NCBI RefSeq assembly: GCF_003144195.1
Contig: NW_020290001.1
Coordinates: 234,967-298,966, forward strand
Length of the DNA: 64,000 bases
Source of the DNA: Ceraceosorus guamensis
Lineage: Eukaryota; Basidiomycota; Exobasidiomycetes; Ceraceosorales; Ceraceosoraceae
Direction of reading: 5' to 3'
How positions within the stretch are numbered: position 1 is the first letter of the stretch; each line of letters starts with the position of its first letter. The notes under the pieces were generated by a model, which was not told the DNA's origin, did not search any database, and saw nothing but the letters and a program-made list of their open reading frames with translations. The translations under genes and the position numbers were made by a program. Positions 1 to 11,200 of this stretch are shown here, piece after piece.

Positions 1-513
1 TTTTTGAGCTTGGAAGAGAGGAGGGGGCAAAAATCTTCACAGCAGCAGCTGCTTCTTATCCCTTTTGCGAGACATGAACTTTACCAACGCGAACGACACT
101 GTCAGCGTCATTCATCCAGCATGTAAGTCAAAATTTGTGCGGTGCTGTGCTTGACTTACGACGACTTTGCGCGAAAGGCATCGCCAAGCTAGCTACGACC
201 GCACTAGGTAGGCCGTTCGCATCTGCAGGAACCATGGCGTAGCGTGCAATGCGCCCCGACTTGACCCACAAGAGCTCGCGGATCGCGTCAGGGCTGTCAG
301 AAAGGACACTTGCGGACTACATGATTGCTGAGCAGTCAAGGGACGAGCGAGGCGATCAAGACTGCACGCACACCTTGCATTGATGGCCAGCACGCGCTCA
401 AGAAGCCATGCAAATATAGTCGCGAGTGAGCTGGTGTCGTTGGTATGGCCGGCTGCTGTTGTATGGCTGCATGGTCGCGTGGTTGCCCACGCATGCTGCT
501 GCTGCTGCGTGAT

Positions 514-544
<31 letters not shown>

Positions 545-1305
545 NNNNNNNNNNCCCCCCCCCCCCGAGCCCCCCCCAGCCGGCGTAATTCGCGGCTTGA
601 GGGCATTTGTCGGAGAAATCGGATGTTGTCCTGCAAGCTGCGCCCGCGGACTTGTTTAGGGTCGTAGCCTAGCTGACTTCAGCAAGCACGCAAATGCGCC
701 AACGGACATACATGTGACTACTATGCGCGCCCAGGCTCAAGCAATTTTACGAATCGTGAATCTTTGTCTGAAGCGCGCAAGTCGTGGGTGGCGCAGCGCA
801 TGCAGCATGCCAATAGAGCTCTCTCCCGCGTGAGCTGTAACGTCCACGGACTGGGCTTGACCGGAGATATGTAGTGTCGCAGTCGTGAGTGGTCGTACCT
901 TGCACCGCGGCATAAGAGGTCCTTGACGCTTGGATGTGGGCGCAATTCTTCCGTGCATGGGCGCGCCGCGCTGCATATATATGCTCTGGACTATAGCACA
1001 ACCCGTCGGAAGCGAGGGGTGCGTGCATCAGCGCTCAGCTTAAAACGCTCGGACCACCCGATGCCTCCACCGGCACAACAGAGTTGCAGCAGATTCGCAA
1101 CTTGTGACTTGCCTTTCCTTGTCATGATGGATGCGCAATGTGAATCTTCTTCATCGTCCACCACACACTTTGCACTTCGATCGAGGTTAGAAGTGCTGAT
1201 CAGAATTCAGAAGGATTATAAGCTAGGACACAGCACAAGACGGTGTCAAAGACCTCATTACGAAGGCGCTTCCCGAGAAAGCTGCATGAAGTATTAGACC
1301 AAGTC
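1..1305. other. Gene-poor left edge
   Basis: No reading frame here looks like a protein I recognise, and the open frames are short and low in complexity. The stretch contains the poly-C/N gap at 516-566. A GTAAGT that could be a splice donor occurs near position 122, so the last part of a gene lying off the left edge cannot be excluded. I see no exon body that supports one. Confidence 0.4.
516..566. repeat. Poly-C homopolymer with 10-nt assembly gap
   Basis: A run of C at 516-544 is followed by ten N (545-554) and more C to 566. The true length is unknown. Open frames crossing it (poly-Pro or poly-Gly) are artefacts. Confidence 0.95.
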
Positions 1306-2821
1306 ATGAGGGGCTCAACAACAGCAACAGCGATGGCATTCAGCTTGCCTGAACTTGTCCTTGGTATTTTGCGACATCTGCCGCAAAGGAGCGACGTGCT
1401 CAACGCCGCCTGCGTCAATCAGGTATTCAGGGATGTGGCCGTCGGCAGAATGCTGCGCAAGACCCAATTAAGGGCTCGCGTGACGCACAAGAAGCTGTGG
1501 AGGTATCTGATCGCCAACCCGGAAGGCGCAAAACTGATCACTCGTCTAGACATTACCCGAGGCTGGCCGGACGTGCACAGCGATGGACAGGAGTGGGAGG
1601 CCAGATTGGATCCGGCCGTTGCGGAGGTCGTGCCGCTCGGCTTCGAGAGGCCGGCCGATGAGGGCACCTTCCGATGGCCCAATTCAATCCCAAGTGCGAG
1701 TGAACGAGCCGATCACAGCGAAAATGTCCCAGAACAAGAAGCAGCTCTGGATGCGCAAGTGCAGGATGTCTCTGAAGGCGAGCATCTCCTCGTCTCTGCT
1801 CTCGGCAATCTGACATCACTGGAGACGTGAGCACCAGCTCCAAGCCCGCAGGTCGATGCATCACGGAAGCTGACGAATCGCTTCCTATACATGTCCTAGT
1901 TTTGTGTGGGATTCTGCGCCGCCTTGTCAGCCTTCTGGTCCCGAATCACGAGCAGATGTTTGGGGCGCGCTGCGCGCATCTTGTCCCAATCTTCGGCGAT
2001 TGTATGTCAACGACTACAGTGGTGGCTCGCCGTATCAGCCGAAGCCAGCCAGACAAAGCGCATTCGAAGAGGAGACTGCACGCTTGAAACGAAGGCATCC
2101 CCCCATTTGGGGTCCGCAGGTTCGTATTGGCATCGCAGTCGTTACGCCACCGTAGATCTGCTCAAGACACGGCTGACGATGAGTTCAAATGCCGATTCTG
2201 CAGTTCTTTGACAACGTGTCAGGCTTGACACACTTCAGCTTCACGACCTGGGCCTTTTGGGCTGACGAGGATGCTGTAGAAGGCTTGAAATGCACAGACT
2301 TGGAACAGCCCCTTCGGACGAGGTGTCCGGACCTTCGCGTAAGTCACGTCCCTCGCCGTCCTGCCATCTCAGCCTCCTCTGACGTTGATCGGTGTTTGCG
2401 AGGAATGCCAAAGTTTCTAGAGCTGCAGATGCATCTGATGCCTTACGACACAGCAACATTGAATGTGGACAACTTGTTGAACAGTGAAGCCGGCACACCC
2501 TGGGCGAACCTGGAAGCTTTGAGGATGTACAATTGTGGAGCGACTAGAGCCGTGGTGGAGAAGTTCATCGAGACGCACGCAAAGCTTCAAGAGCTGCAAG
2601 CGATTCACACTGGGAAAGTAGACGACACGTGGCAAGAGGAGGGGGCCTACGAAGACCTGAAATTCGCTGAAGGCATTCAATTGACCATACCTCGTGGCAG
2701 AGTCAAGGTGAAGGACCAGCTTGCGAAGGTTGAGCAAATTTTCGGGGCCGAGGCTTGGCGATTCGCTTGGCATTCAGGTCAGGACGAGTGGAAGAGAGCA
2801 GGACGATACTACTTTACGTGA
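1306..2821 (+). CDS. F-box domain protein
   Basis: Probable substrate-receptor subunit of an SCF-type ubiquitin ligase. Exons 1306-1826, 1900-2119 and 2204-2821 keep one frame; the introns are 73 nt (GTGAGC...TAG) and 84 nt (GTTCGT...CAG). The protein is about 452 aa. An F-box-like segment lies at residues 11-45 (FSLPELVLGILRHLPQ, then an N-x-V-F-R-D core). The rest has leucine-rich stretches such as CPNLRRLYV and LEALRMYNC, which suggest irregular LRRs for substrate recognition. No ATG is available further upstream in the frame; the ATG at 1333 is an alternative start directly before the F-box. The substrate cannot be inferred. The second donor is non-consensus, so that junction is the weak point. 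Confidence 0.6.
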
Positions 2822-3059
2822 GGCCAGGCCCTGGAGCGCCGTGTCAATGATATTCGTCATCTTGCGCCTTGGGTCTCGAATTTCCGCTTGGGATCGCTGG
2901 AATCAGTGCGCAAAGTATGGTCTCAACTGAATGGTGATTTGGGACGTGTGTGTGTCAGATTTTTGGTACATCTCGATCACGAAAGCGCTAAAGAGCGGTG
3001 GTATATGCGTTACATCGAGCTGTGCGAGCGGGCTCTCTACAAGATCTCAACGCCCAGGC

Positions 3060-4328
3060 TTAGTCGCCCTTTGTTACCTCAAAAGCGGCGTACTTTGGAA
3101 GTGGATAGTCTTCGTCGTCGTTCTTCTTTGCCCCTCCGAATCTGTTGATGATGAGGGGCGTGCGCGAGCAGAAAGCAAACGCGCTCACGAAGCTCCAGAG
3201 CAGAGATCTCTTCCATCCGACGTAAGGGTGCATGATGCTGGGAATGAAGGACGGGATGTCTTGACACTCTGTGACGAAAGGTCTGAATTTCCTTTCATAC
3301 TCTTCGAGAGCCGTGGTAATCGAGGCGCCTTCTTTGAGGTTAGCGAGCTCGCCTGCTAGGGTGTAGGCTCCGTTGATGGCGAGCGGTGTTCCCATTCCGG
3401 AGAGCGGAGTCGGCGCGTACGCAGCATCACCTACGCACACGATCCGATCCTTGGACCACTTTGAGAGCCTGATCTGCTGAATCGCTTGGAAGTAGAGATC
3501 ATCGGCGTCGGGCATCGCGTCCAGGAAGCGCTGAGCTTCCCAGCCAGCATCGCCAAATTCTTTTCTGCACAAATCCTCTTGCGTTTGTCGATCGCCTCGT
3601 GACGCAGACTGCCAAGCTTTTTTCTGCTGCTCGTTGCTGGGCATGAGACTGAGAAAGGCGCGGTACGTGCCGTGCGAGTCAGGTCTAGAGCTGACGACTC
3701 GAGACTTTTTCGCCGTGTAGACAGTCCACCAGTTGGTGTCTGTGGGCTTGCGAGGCACAGTAAAGTAGATGCCGTACATGTTCTTGTCGATGATTGTCAG
3801 CCATTCTTGAGGGAAGTTGTTGCGACGAATTCTCGACCATTGGCCATCCGCTGCGACCAGCAGATCAGATTCGAGAGTCTCGCCGTTGCTCAACTGCACT
3901 TTGACGAGCTTCTCGTCGTTTTGCAGAACCTTTTCGATGATGATGCCAAATCGGTAGTCTATAAGGGGATGGTCCTTGGTTGCCTCGAAGAGTACCTTGG
4001 CTAAATCTCCTCTGAGAATTTCGAATTCCTGCGTCGGACTGGTCGCGATGCCCTCTTGGACCGGCATGCGCGCAAAGAAGCGGCCCTTGTCGTCGACGAA
4101 GTGCGTGCCCTTTTCTAGCGTGTTGTAGCGCTTGAGCTCATCGATCAAGCCCATCTTGCGCATGATGACGATGGCGCTGCCTTTGATGTCGATGTTCTGA
4201 CCTTGTGCGAGCAGAGCGGGTGCCCTTTCCAGGACCGTGACGCGGATGCCGGCCTGGGCGAGGAAGTAGGCTAGGACGGGTCCGGCTATGCCAGCACCGC
4301 TGACGAGGACGTGACGGACTGCGGACAT
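3060..4328 (-). CDS. FAD-dependent monooxygenase (PHBH/TetX-like)
   Basis: Single-exon 422-aa flavoprotein hydroxylase of the PHBH fold, predicted to use NAD(P)H and O2 to hydroxylate a small, often aromatic, substrate. The N-terminal Rossmann motif VSGAGIAGPVLAYFLAQAG sits at about residues 8-26 and is followed by an acidic residue (VLER) for the FAD ribose. The second FAD motif is at about residues 295-320 (RIVCVGDAAYAPTPLSGMGT, with the conserved GD). The start was placed at the ATG (4328) directly before the Rossmann fold. An in-frame extension of 48 residues reaches 4472 but would start almost on the predicted transcription start. A TATA box lies upstream. No biosynthetic cluster surrounds it, so the substrate is unknown. 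The C-terminus has a hydrophobic stretch (LLWSFVSAFAF) that may touch membranes. Confidence 0.85.
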   Translation of the reverse strand: MSAVRHVLVSGAGIAGPVLAYFLAQAGIRVTVLERAPALLAQGQNIDIKGSAIVIMRKMGLIDELKRYNTLEKGTHFVDDKGRFFARMPVQEGIATSPTQEFEILRGDLAKVLFEATKDHPLIDYRFGIIIEKVLQNDEKLVKVQLSNGETLESDLLVAADGQWSRIRRNNFPQEWLTIIDKNMYGIYFTVPRKPTDTNWWTVYTAKKSRVVSSRPDSHGTYRAFLSLMPSNEQQKKAWQSASRGDRQTQEDLCRKEFGDAGWEAQRFLDAMPDADDLYFQAIQQIRLSKWSKDRIVCVGDAAYAPTPLSGMGTPLAINGAYTLAGELANLKEGASITTALEEYERKFRPFVTECQDIPSFIPSIMHPYVGWKRSLLWSFVSAFAFCSRTPLIINRFGGAKKNDDEDYPLPKYAAFEVTKGD

Positions 4329-4502
4329 GATGGGTGACAGTGAGGCGTAGTGGCAGTGGAACTTGAGTTTTGCGGGTAGTTGCGGAAAGTCACTGAGATG
4401 TGGATGAAGCTTTGAGAGCTGTTTGTGTATGCGAGAAGCTCCCAGGTGAGTGAGCTGGATTGTGGGATTCAAGAATAACGTGCTCTAGGATCATGCAAGC
4501 GG

Positions 4503-4515
4503 CCCTTTATATAGA
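4503..4515 (-). promoter_or_regulatory. TATA box of the FAD monooxygenase gene
   Basis: On the minus strand the sequence reads CTATATAAAGG, about 175 nt before the chosen ATG at 4328. A transcription start about 30 nt downstream would fall near 4475 and give a 5' UTR of about 145 nt. This is inferred from position and consensus only. Confidence 0.55.
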
Positions 4516-7500
4516 CGAGGGACCATCTCGAGCCCAAAGCTTCCAAAGGCGGTCGCAGCAGGTCCACGATCACCAACACCGTGCTTGCTCGGTACAGCGA
4601 CGATCACGATGTGGTTGCTGAATTGACTCATTCGTGAGTGCAATTACCAAGTCACAGAGCGGCTAAACTACATTCTTGCTGCTGATTGTGAGATCGATCA
4701 GCAGCGCAGCAGAAGGATTGCAGAACTCAGCCCCGGCGACTGGCGCACTCGTAATTGGTATCATGCTGTGCGGCTAAGCGTGCAGCTGCCGTATGTGGAG
4801 TGGTCATGATTCCGCGGGCGCTCCGCCGTAGGCATACCGCGTAAACGGTAAGCGCATCGGACGGACTGTTTTTGGGCTCAAGCGGCCGTCCGCCCCGATG
4901 GAAATCAAGAATCTGGCATCGTGCGCCTGCGCCGATGACGCACGTGATCTTACCGCTGCATTCCGTTCATCAGCGGCGTGCATATGTGGCCCCGCGGCGT
5001 CATGAACGTCCGGCATGCCGCGGCCGGCACCGCCGAGCGCATCTTCGAACGCTCCGCAACACAAGCTATGTGTACTGCTTTGGTCAAAGTGAGATTTCCA
5101 GACTACCTTGCATCGCATCACAGCAGCCTTAGAGTTACAGAACGCAAATCTGTGAATGCGAGATCCGTGCTGTTAAGGCGACGTCGCCGCCCCACATCGG
5201 ATTATCCGGCTGGATTGCCCTCAACAGATGCACTCGTGGTATCAAAAGGCAGCCAGAAGTCAAGAGCCATCAGAATGTTACGAATGTCCGAGTCGTGAGT
5301 GGAGGTCTCATAAGAGTTCTTCGGAAAGCGCTACACTCCTTCACATACAACTGGAGAGCATCTCCCAGCTTGCTGTCTCCTTGGGCGACTATCGTACATG
5401 GAGATGCGGTTTCTGATTCGCGACGCGGGCCTTTGAGCGTAGGGAGGCTGGACGGCTCGGTCGGTGTTTATCCTCGCAGACCTTGAACGAGAGATGAGCT
5501 GCTGTGTGCAATTGGAGGATCCTCAATGTGTTCCGCAAGCAAGTTTCGCAAGAAGCTGAAAGCGCCCAAGGTCGGCTGCCTTCGATGCCAAGGTCGGAGC
5601 GGCCGTGTCGGTCATCCTGGTTGTGGGTGCCTTTTGTCAGATCGTGCGACCAAGGCAACTCATCGTCGGGATCGACACCACGCCCACCACGACTCCTGAC
5701 TGCTGCATTTAGGGCGAGCTACGTGATAATTTTTGGAGCACTGGACTGGCATGAGCAGGGGCAGTCCGGGAAATACCTACCAATCGATCGGTCGCAGTCG
5801 CCTTGGAGTTGCTACCAACGGGCCCAAAGGCTGTTCTGGAGAGAGATGATCAGCATAGGTATGGACGCCTGGAGAGGCTTTCCACGCCTGCACATGCCTA
5901 GGAAGGAGAAGCGCTCAGCTTGATGCGTGAAAAGATACGGGCAAGTCCGCAGAGTGCGAAGAGTGTCAGGCTTATCAAGCTTTGCAGCGGCTCGCACTTT
6001 GGCTGATGACCACACGATTCATTGTCAGAAATTGTGACACATACAAGATTCACCACTGGTCAAAATCACCAGCACTGCGACAGTACTGATATTAGGAGTG
6101 CAGAGGCGTTGACCAGAAGGGTTGCCACGAGCCAATATAAGCTTCGGCGCTCATGCCGAGCTTTCCGAGCCCAAGCACTCTCCCTAATTTCAACGCGCGT
6201 GGACGACCTCTCTCTGCTGCTTGCAAGATCGCCTATGGTATTAGTTGAGATGCTTGAAGTGAGCTTCTGGTGCGTGCTTCTGGCCCCGTGAACCTGGGCT
6301 CAAGGTTCCGACGAGACCAAAGGCCTGTCACACCTGCCCTCGCCAGCAATCGTGGATCGCGAATGCTCCCTCAGGAAGAGACCTCGAGCGACTTGGCCTG
6401 GTGCTTCGAAAGCGGGCTGGACGCATGTGCAGCGGTTGTTGAGCAGAGCCCGATCTCTGCCAAGGGTCACAGCGTGATCCCGATGAACACAGCCTCGAAG
6501 CCCGTCTTATCGCGTCATCTCCGTCCGGGCGCACAAGATGCTTTCAGACGTAGCGGGCACAACCTTGCAACGTCAGCTCGAACAGGCCAGTGACCCTTTG
6601 CTGCATAGCGAATATGTGAGCGGATCCTGCCTGAGCTAGCTAATGAAGCTTTTCTTCGCTGTTGCTAGAGTACGCGTTCTTCTCGGAAGCGCAGGACTAG
6701 CCGTATGACTTGTGACTGGTGAGCTAGCATACCAAGCGCAGCTGACCCAGCTGGCACAGTGCGCTGAACCGCCGAGTCGAGCAAATCGGTGGCTTCTGCG
6801 AAGCATGGGAACCACGTCGGACCTTCAATAAGACCATGCATGATTCTAGCGTGCGTAGGTTGACTTGACTGGCTTTGCTGTCCGAAGAGAGTCGCAGACC
6901 ATTCGGAGAACGTGTCAAAGTCCACGCTGTTCTTGAAGCCGTCCAAGTCTGCCCGAAGCGCCACCGTCCCGCGAACGAGATGCAGCCTTCACCAAGGCTT
7001 GACACAAGGGCAAGCGTCAATTACAAGTGTGGTCGTTGCCGGTGACTGGAGAGTTGCCGAAGTGTTGCACGCTCCAAGGGCAAGGTTTGGGACGAATGAT
7101 CGCTGGCGTGGAATCAGCGGCAAGGAGCGCTTTTTTGCAAAGCGTGACCATGCGTGCCTGACCAAATTTGCTCAGTAGGCTCCGCGACCACAACAGTCTT
7201 GTCTCGCGCCGAAGCATCACCAGCATCGCGAGGTTGGTTGCGGGGAGGGCGGGGGGAGAAGTGAAAAGCCCAGCAAAAGCAGGCACTTTCTTCGAATCGA
7301 CGATTCACGGCTAGCTCCGCCCTTTCGAACTGTCGGTGTGCCTCTCCTGCGCGAACGAGCTACGACGACTTCAGACTGCATTTCGCTGCCGGTGGTACGT
7401 GATATACGCGCATCCTGCCTCGCATCAGCTATAATCGGCAGCAGGGCCGCAGGCCTGGTGAGAGCCGGCGTGCATCACTTCACACTTTGACTCATCAGAC

Positions 7501-8284
7501 TTTGCTTGCGTCTGTGAGTCAAGTAGGGAGTGCGCGTGCGCGTGCGCGTGCGCGCTTGTTTGCATGCAGCCATATGCAATCAAGTCACGCACGCACGTCG
7601 TGCGCGGCCACGAGCTCTATAGCTGAGCTTCTCGCGCGCATGCTCGAAATCGAGTCGGCAGAAGGCGGGCAGCAGCAGCAGCAGCCGCAGAGTAGTCGAA
7701 AAGTAGAGAAGTATAAGCACGGTTGGAGGCGCGGGCCAAGGCACAAGCCGTCGCCAATTTTGATTTCAAGGGTGCTTGCGCGGTGATGCATGGCATGGGG
7801 AGGTGCGATCAGCGCACGAGCGAAACAGACCCAACAGCAGCGCAGCAGTCACGATTCGACTGCTGCCGAGTTCAACAACGCCCGAATCACTATGCATATG
7901 CAGTCTTGAGTTGCTACCTATCGACTGTAGTAGCAGCAGGCGGTCGGTCAGACCTGTTCTATAGCTGCACCTATAGCTATCACCGTTCACAGCTCCCCCC
8001 AGCAGACCTGAGCCGGCCAAGTTATGCGCTAGCACGCATCTCTTCTCGTCGCTTACCCTGCCAGCCGGTGCGCTGCGCTCGCACAGGTCACCACTCTTCT
8101 CGAACGTCGCCAACAAGTCAGCAGCGCGCTCAAGGGTCCGCCTTCATCCTTGCCCGCATCCCTCTTCACATACGGCGCACGCCTTTCCTGAGCGCTTCAT
8201 AGGAGCCTTCTCGCCGACCACGGCAGCGCTGTTTGCACGAGAGCCTTCCGGATCCACGCAAGCTTGTGCTCGGTTAGCCGAGCG
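4516..8284. other. About 3.8 kb with no supported gene
   Basis: Both strands hold only short frames without recognisable motifs. A minus-strand frame at 6665-6964 (99 aa) has a reasonably protein-like composition but no start context, homologous motif or splice partners that I can see. From about 7500 the DNA becomes simple-sequence rich, with (GTGCGC)n near 7531-7556 and CAG repeats near 7671-7690, and probably includes the promoter and 5' UTR of the kinase gene. Confidence 0.4.
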
Positions 8285-11200
8285 ATGGTCGATCTGACTC
8301 CGCTGCCTACGCCTGAAGCACCAGACAAAGGCCGAGCCGCATCTCAGGCGCAGACCCTTTCCGCAATCACTCCATCTCAGCAATCCAGGTCTGCTCAAGA
8401 CGTACACGACACTCATCAGCCTGCTCCTATCATTGCGGCTCCAGCCTCCCGCATAGCTGCGCGTGAACCCGTCCTCTCTGCCTTACCTGTGCTCGACGCC
8501 GGGAAGGTGCTCCCAGCTTTGACTGGTGGTCAGAGCGGCATCAACACGGCATTTGGCGAAAGTTCATCGAACTCTCCCACGGGTGCCGACGCGGGGATCG
8601 CAAGCGCGTCAGACAAGGCTCCTGACAGAATGGGTGACTCTTCCAGACGGGGCATCAGCGGTTCCATTCCAGGCAGCCAAGAGGCGATGGACGCGTACGA
8701 CGGCTACACGAGCTTCCTTAGCAGCAGCGCATCTACGGATGCACCTCACGCTGCTGCTGCTCTTGGATCGAGCACGGCCAACGCAGATCCGCTCGCGACC
8801 AAACCCTTGGTCAGCGTGCCTGAAGACGAGCAAATGTCGGGCACAGAGTTCCGCTTGGAAGAGTCAGGATCGAGTGCACAAAGAGTTGACAGCAATGGAA
8901 CGCGGTCCAGTGTTGCATCGAGTGCCTCTCGGTCGCAGAGCAGCGAGCCCCAGAACGATGTATTTGGTGGAACGAGTGCGAGCTCAGGAGGCGAGTTGAG
9001 CTCGCAACGGCGTTCAGCAAAATCTCCACGCGACGAGAGCCCTTCCAGCCCATCAGCGCAGGGGGGAGATGTGGGTAAACCGCTACCAGGTCTTCCGACT
9101 AATCGACCGGCCTCTGACTTGCGACTGAACGGCGCATGGCCGCCTCCGTCGTCGGGGATCGGAGCAGAGCAAGCGCAGCCCGGTGCTCGGCCTGATGTAT
9201 CCGCGCTACCACCTCAGCACGTCCCCCGACCGGTCTCGTACTCGTCAGATTCCACTGCTAGGTCGGGCGATCTTCCTGTGGCGGCAAACTCCACTTTGGT
9301 AACGCCTTCCATTACACGGCGATCTAGCAACAGTCCTTCCATTGTGGTGCCAGCGCAGGTCAACGGAGAGTCACCCCTCTCACCGCCTGACGCGGATCCT
9401 GCTCGATCATTAGCGGAAAGCAACAGGAGCTCCATAGATGATATCAGGCGAATGCATGCTGCGCGAGCGGCAGCGCGCGGTAACGAGTATGCTGCGCACA
9501 CGCCCGAGGCGAGGCAGCCTCGAAGGGTCCCTGGATCTGAGCCCGGCCGTCCCACGAGCGTCGTGGAGCCCAGAAATACTGACAGCGCTACCTCAAGCCG
9601 AAGCACCAGCCGCAATGCGCCTAGGGCGCGGAGCAGTGATGGTCATGAGTCCGGAGCGAGAGAAAGTCATCATTCACGAGACTCTGCGCGGACACCTCCA
9701 AGGTCGGCCGGAAGCGGCACGGCGACATCTCGGGCGGAGGAGCCGAGGGATTGGAGTCATGCTGAGCGAACAGAACGCTCTCCCCACGGTACGCCCACTA
9801 GCGCAATTGCATCTTCTTCTGACCGCGACAGAGAGCGTCGGAGTCGACGAACACTTGGCGATTACGCATTAGGAAAGACGTTGGGTGCAGGCAGCATGGG
9901 CAAGGTGAAACTAGGGGTGAAGATGACGAACGGCGAAAAGGTGGCCATCAAGATTATTCCACGTCATACCTCCTTGGCTGCCGTGCAGCAGCCCAAGTCG
10001 AGCGGCGATGCCACGCCTCAGCCTACGCCCTCAATCTTGGCGAAAGCCGCAGCGAAAGACCACAGCAAGGAGGTTCGGACGATTCGGGAGGGCAGCCTGC
10101 AGCTGCTGTTGCACCATCCCTACGTCTGCGGGATGAGAGAAATGATCATTCACCCGAACCACTATTACATGGTCTTTGAGTACGTCAATGGAGGCCAGAT
10201 GCTGGACTATATCATCTCTCACGGCAGGCTCCGCGAGAGGGCGGCACGCAAGTTCGCCAGACAAATTGGCAGTGCTCTGGAATTCTGTCATCGTAATTCT
10301 GTGGTCCACAGAGGTGAGTTGTAGAATCTTATTGTCCCTAGCTTCCCAGCACCTGACTCAGCACAAGCTCTTTCCTGCAGACCTCAAAATCGAGAACATC
10401 CTCATCTCAAAGACCGGAAACATCAAGATTATCGATTTTGGGCTCTCAAATCTCTTCTCACCTCACTCGCACCTGTCGACGTTCTGTGGCTCGCTGTACT
10501 TCGCAGCACCAGAGCTCTTGAATGCCAAGGTGTACACAGGGCCAGAAGTCGATGTTTGGAGCTTCGGCATCGTCCTGTACGTTCTTGTCTGCGGCAAAGT
10601 GCCCTTCGATGACCAGAGCATGCCCGCATTGCACGCCAAGATCAAGCGGGGTCAGGTCGAATACCCAGCCTGGCTGAGTGGAGGTGAGCCGATGTGGATT
10701 AGGTGGCGGCCAGAAAGCTTCGTACTAAATCGATAGCCTTTCCACCTCAGAGTGCAAGCACATCTTGTCAAGGATGCTGGTCACCAATCCAAATCAGCGC
10801 GCGACTCTGCCCGAAATCCTAGCCCATCCCTGGATGGTCAAGGGGTATGATGGCCCGCCAAACGCGCACCTTCCCAATAGGCAGCCACTTAGGCCGGGCC
10901 AGCTGGACCCCGAGGTGCTTCAAGGCATGACTGGCTTCGAATTTGGGGCGCCAGACGACATCGAAGCTCGACTAACAGAAGTTCTCACCAGCGAAAGCTA
11001 TCAGACGGTCCTGCAAGCGTGGGAGGTTAAGCACGGGATCTCGAGGAGCTCTTCCGGCGCTCAGATAGCATCGAACGGGACGAGCACACCTGTCGATGCG
11101 CCACTTGGCAGGGCGTCAACCAGGGGCAGCGTTGACTCAAAGTCAAAGACGGGAAGTAAGCGATTTAGCGGCATAGACTTTTACCGAAAGAAGATCAACG

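Noticed and set aside
193-667. Overlapping frames crossing the poly-C/N tract
   Set aside because: Homopolymer and gap artefacts encoding Pro or Gly runs.
2339-2402. Possible extra intron in the F-box gene (GTAAGT...AG)
   Set aside because: Removing it shifts the frame into an early stop, while reading through keeps a long frame.
6665-6964. 99-codon minus-strand frame with protein-like composition
   Set aside because: No ATG context, splice partner or domain recognised; may be a decayed fragment, but unsupported.
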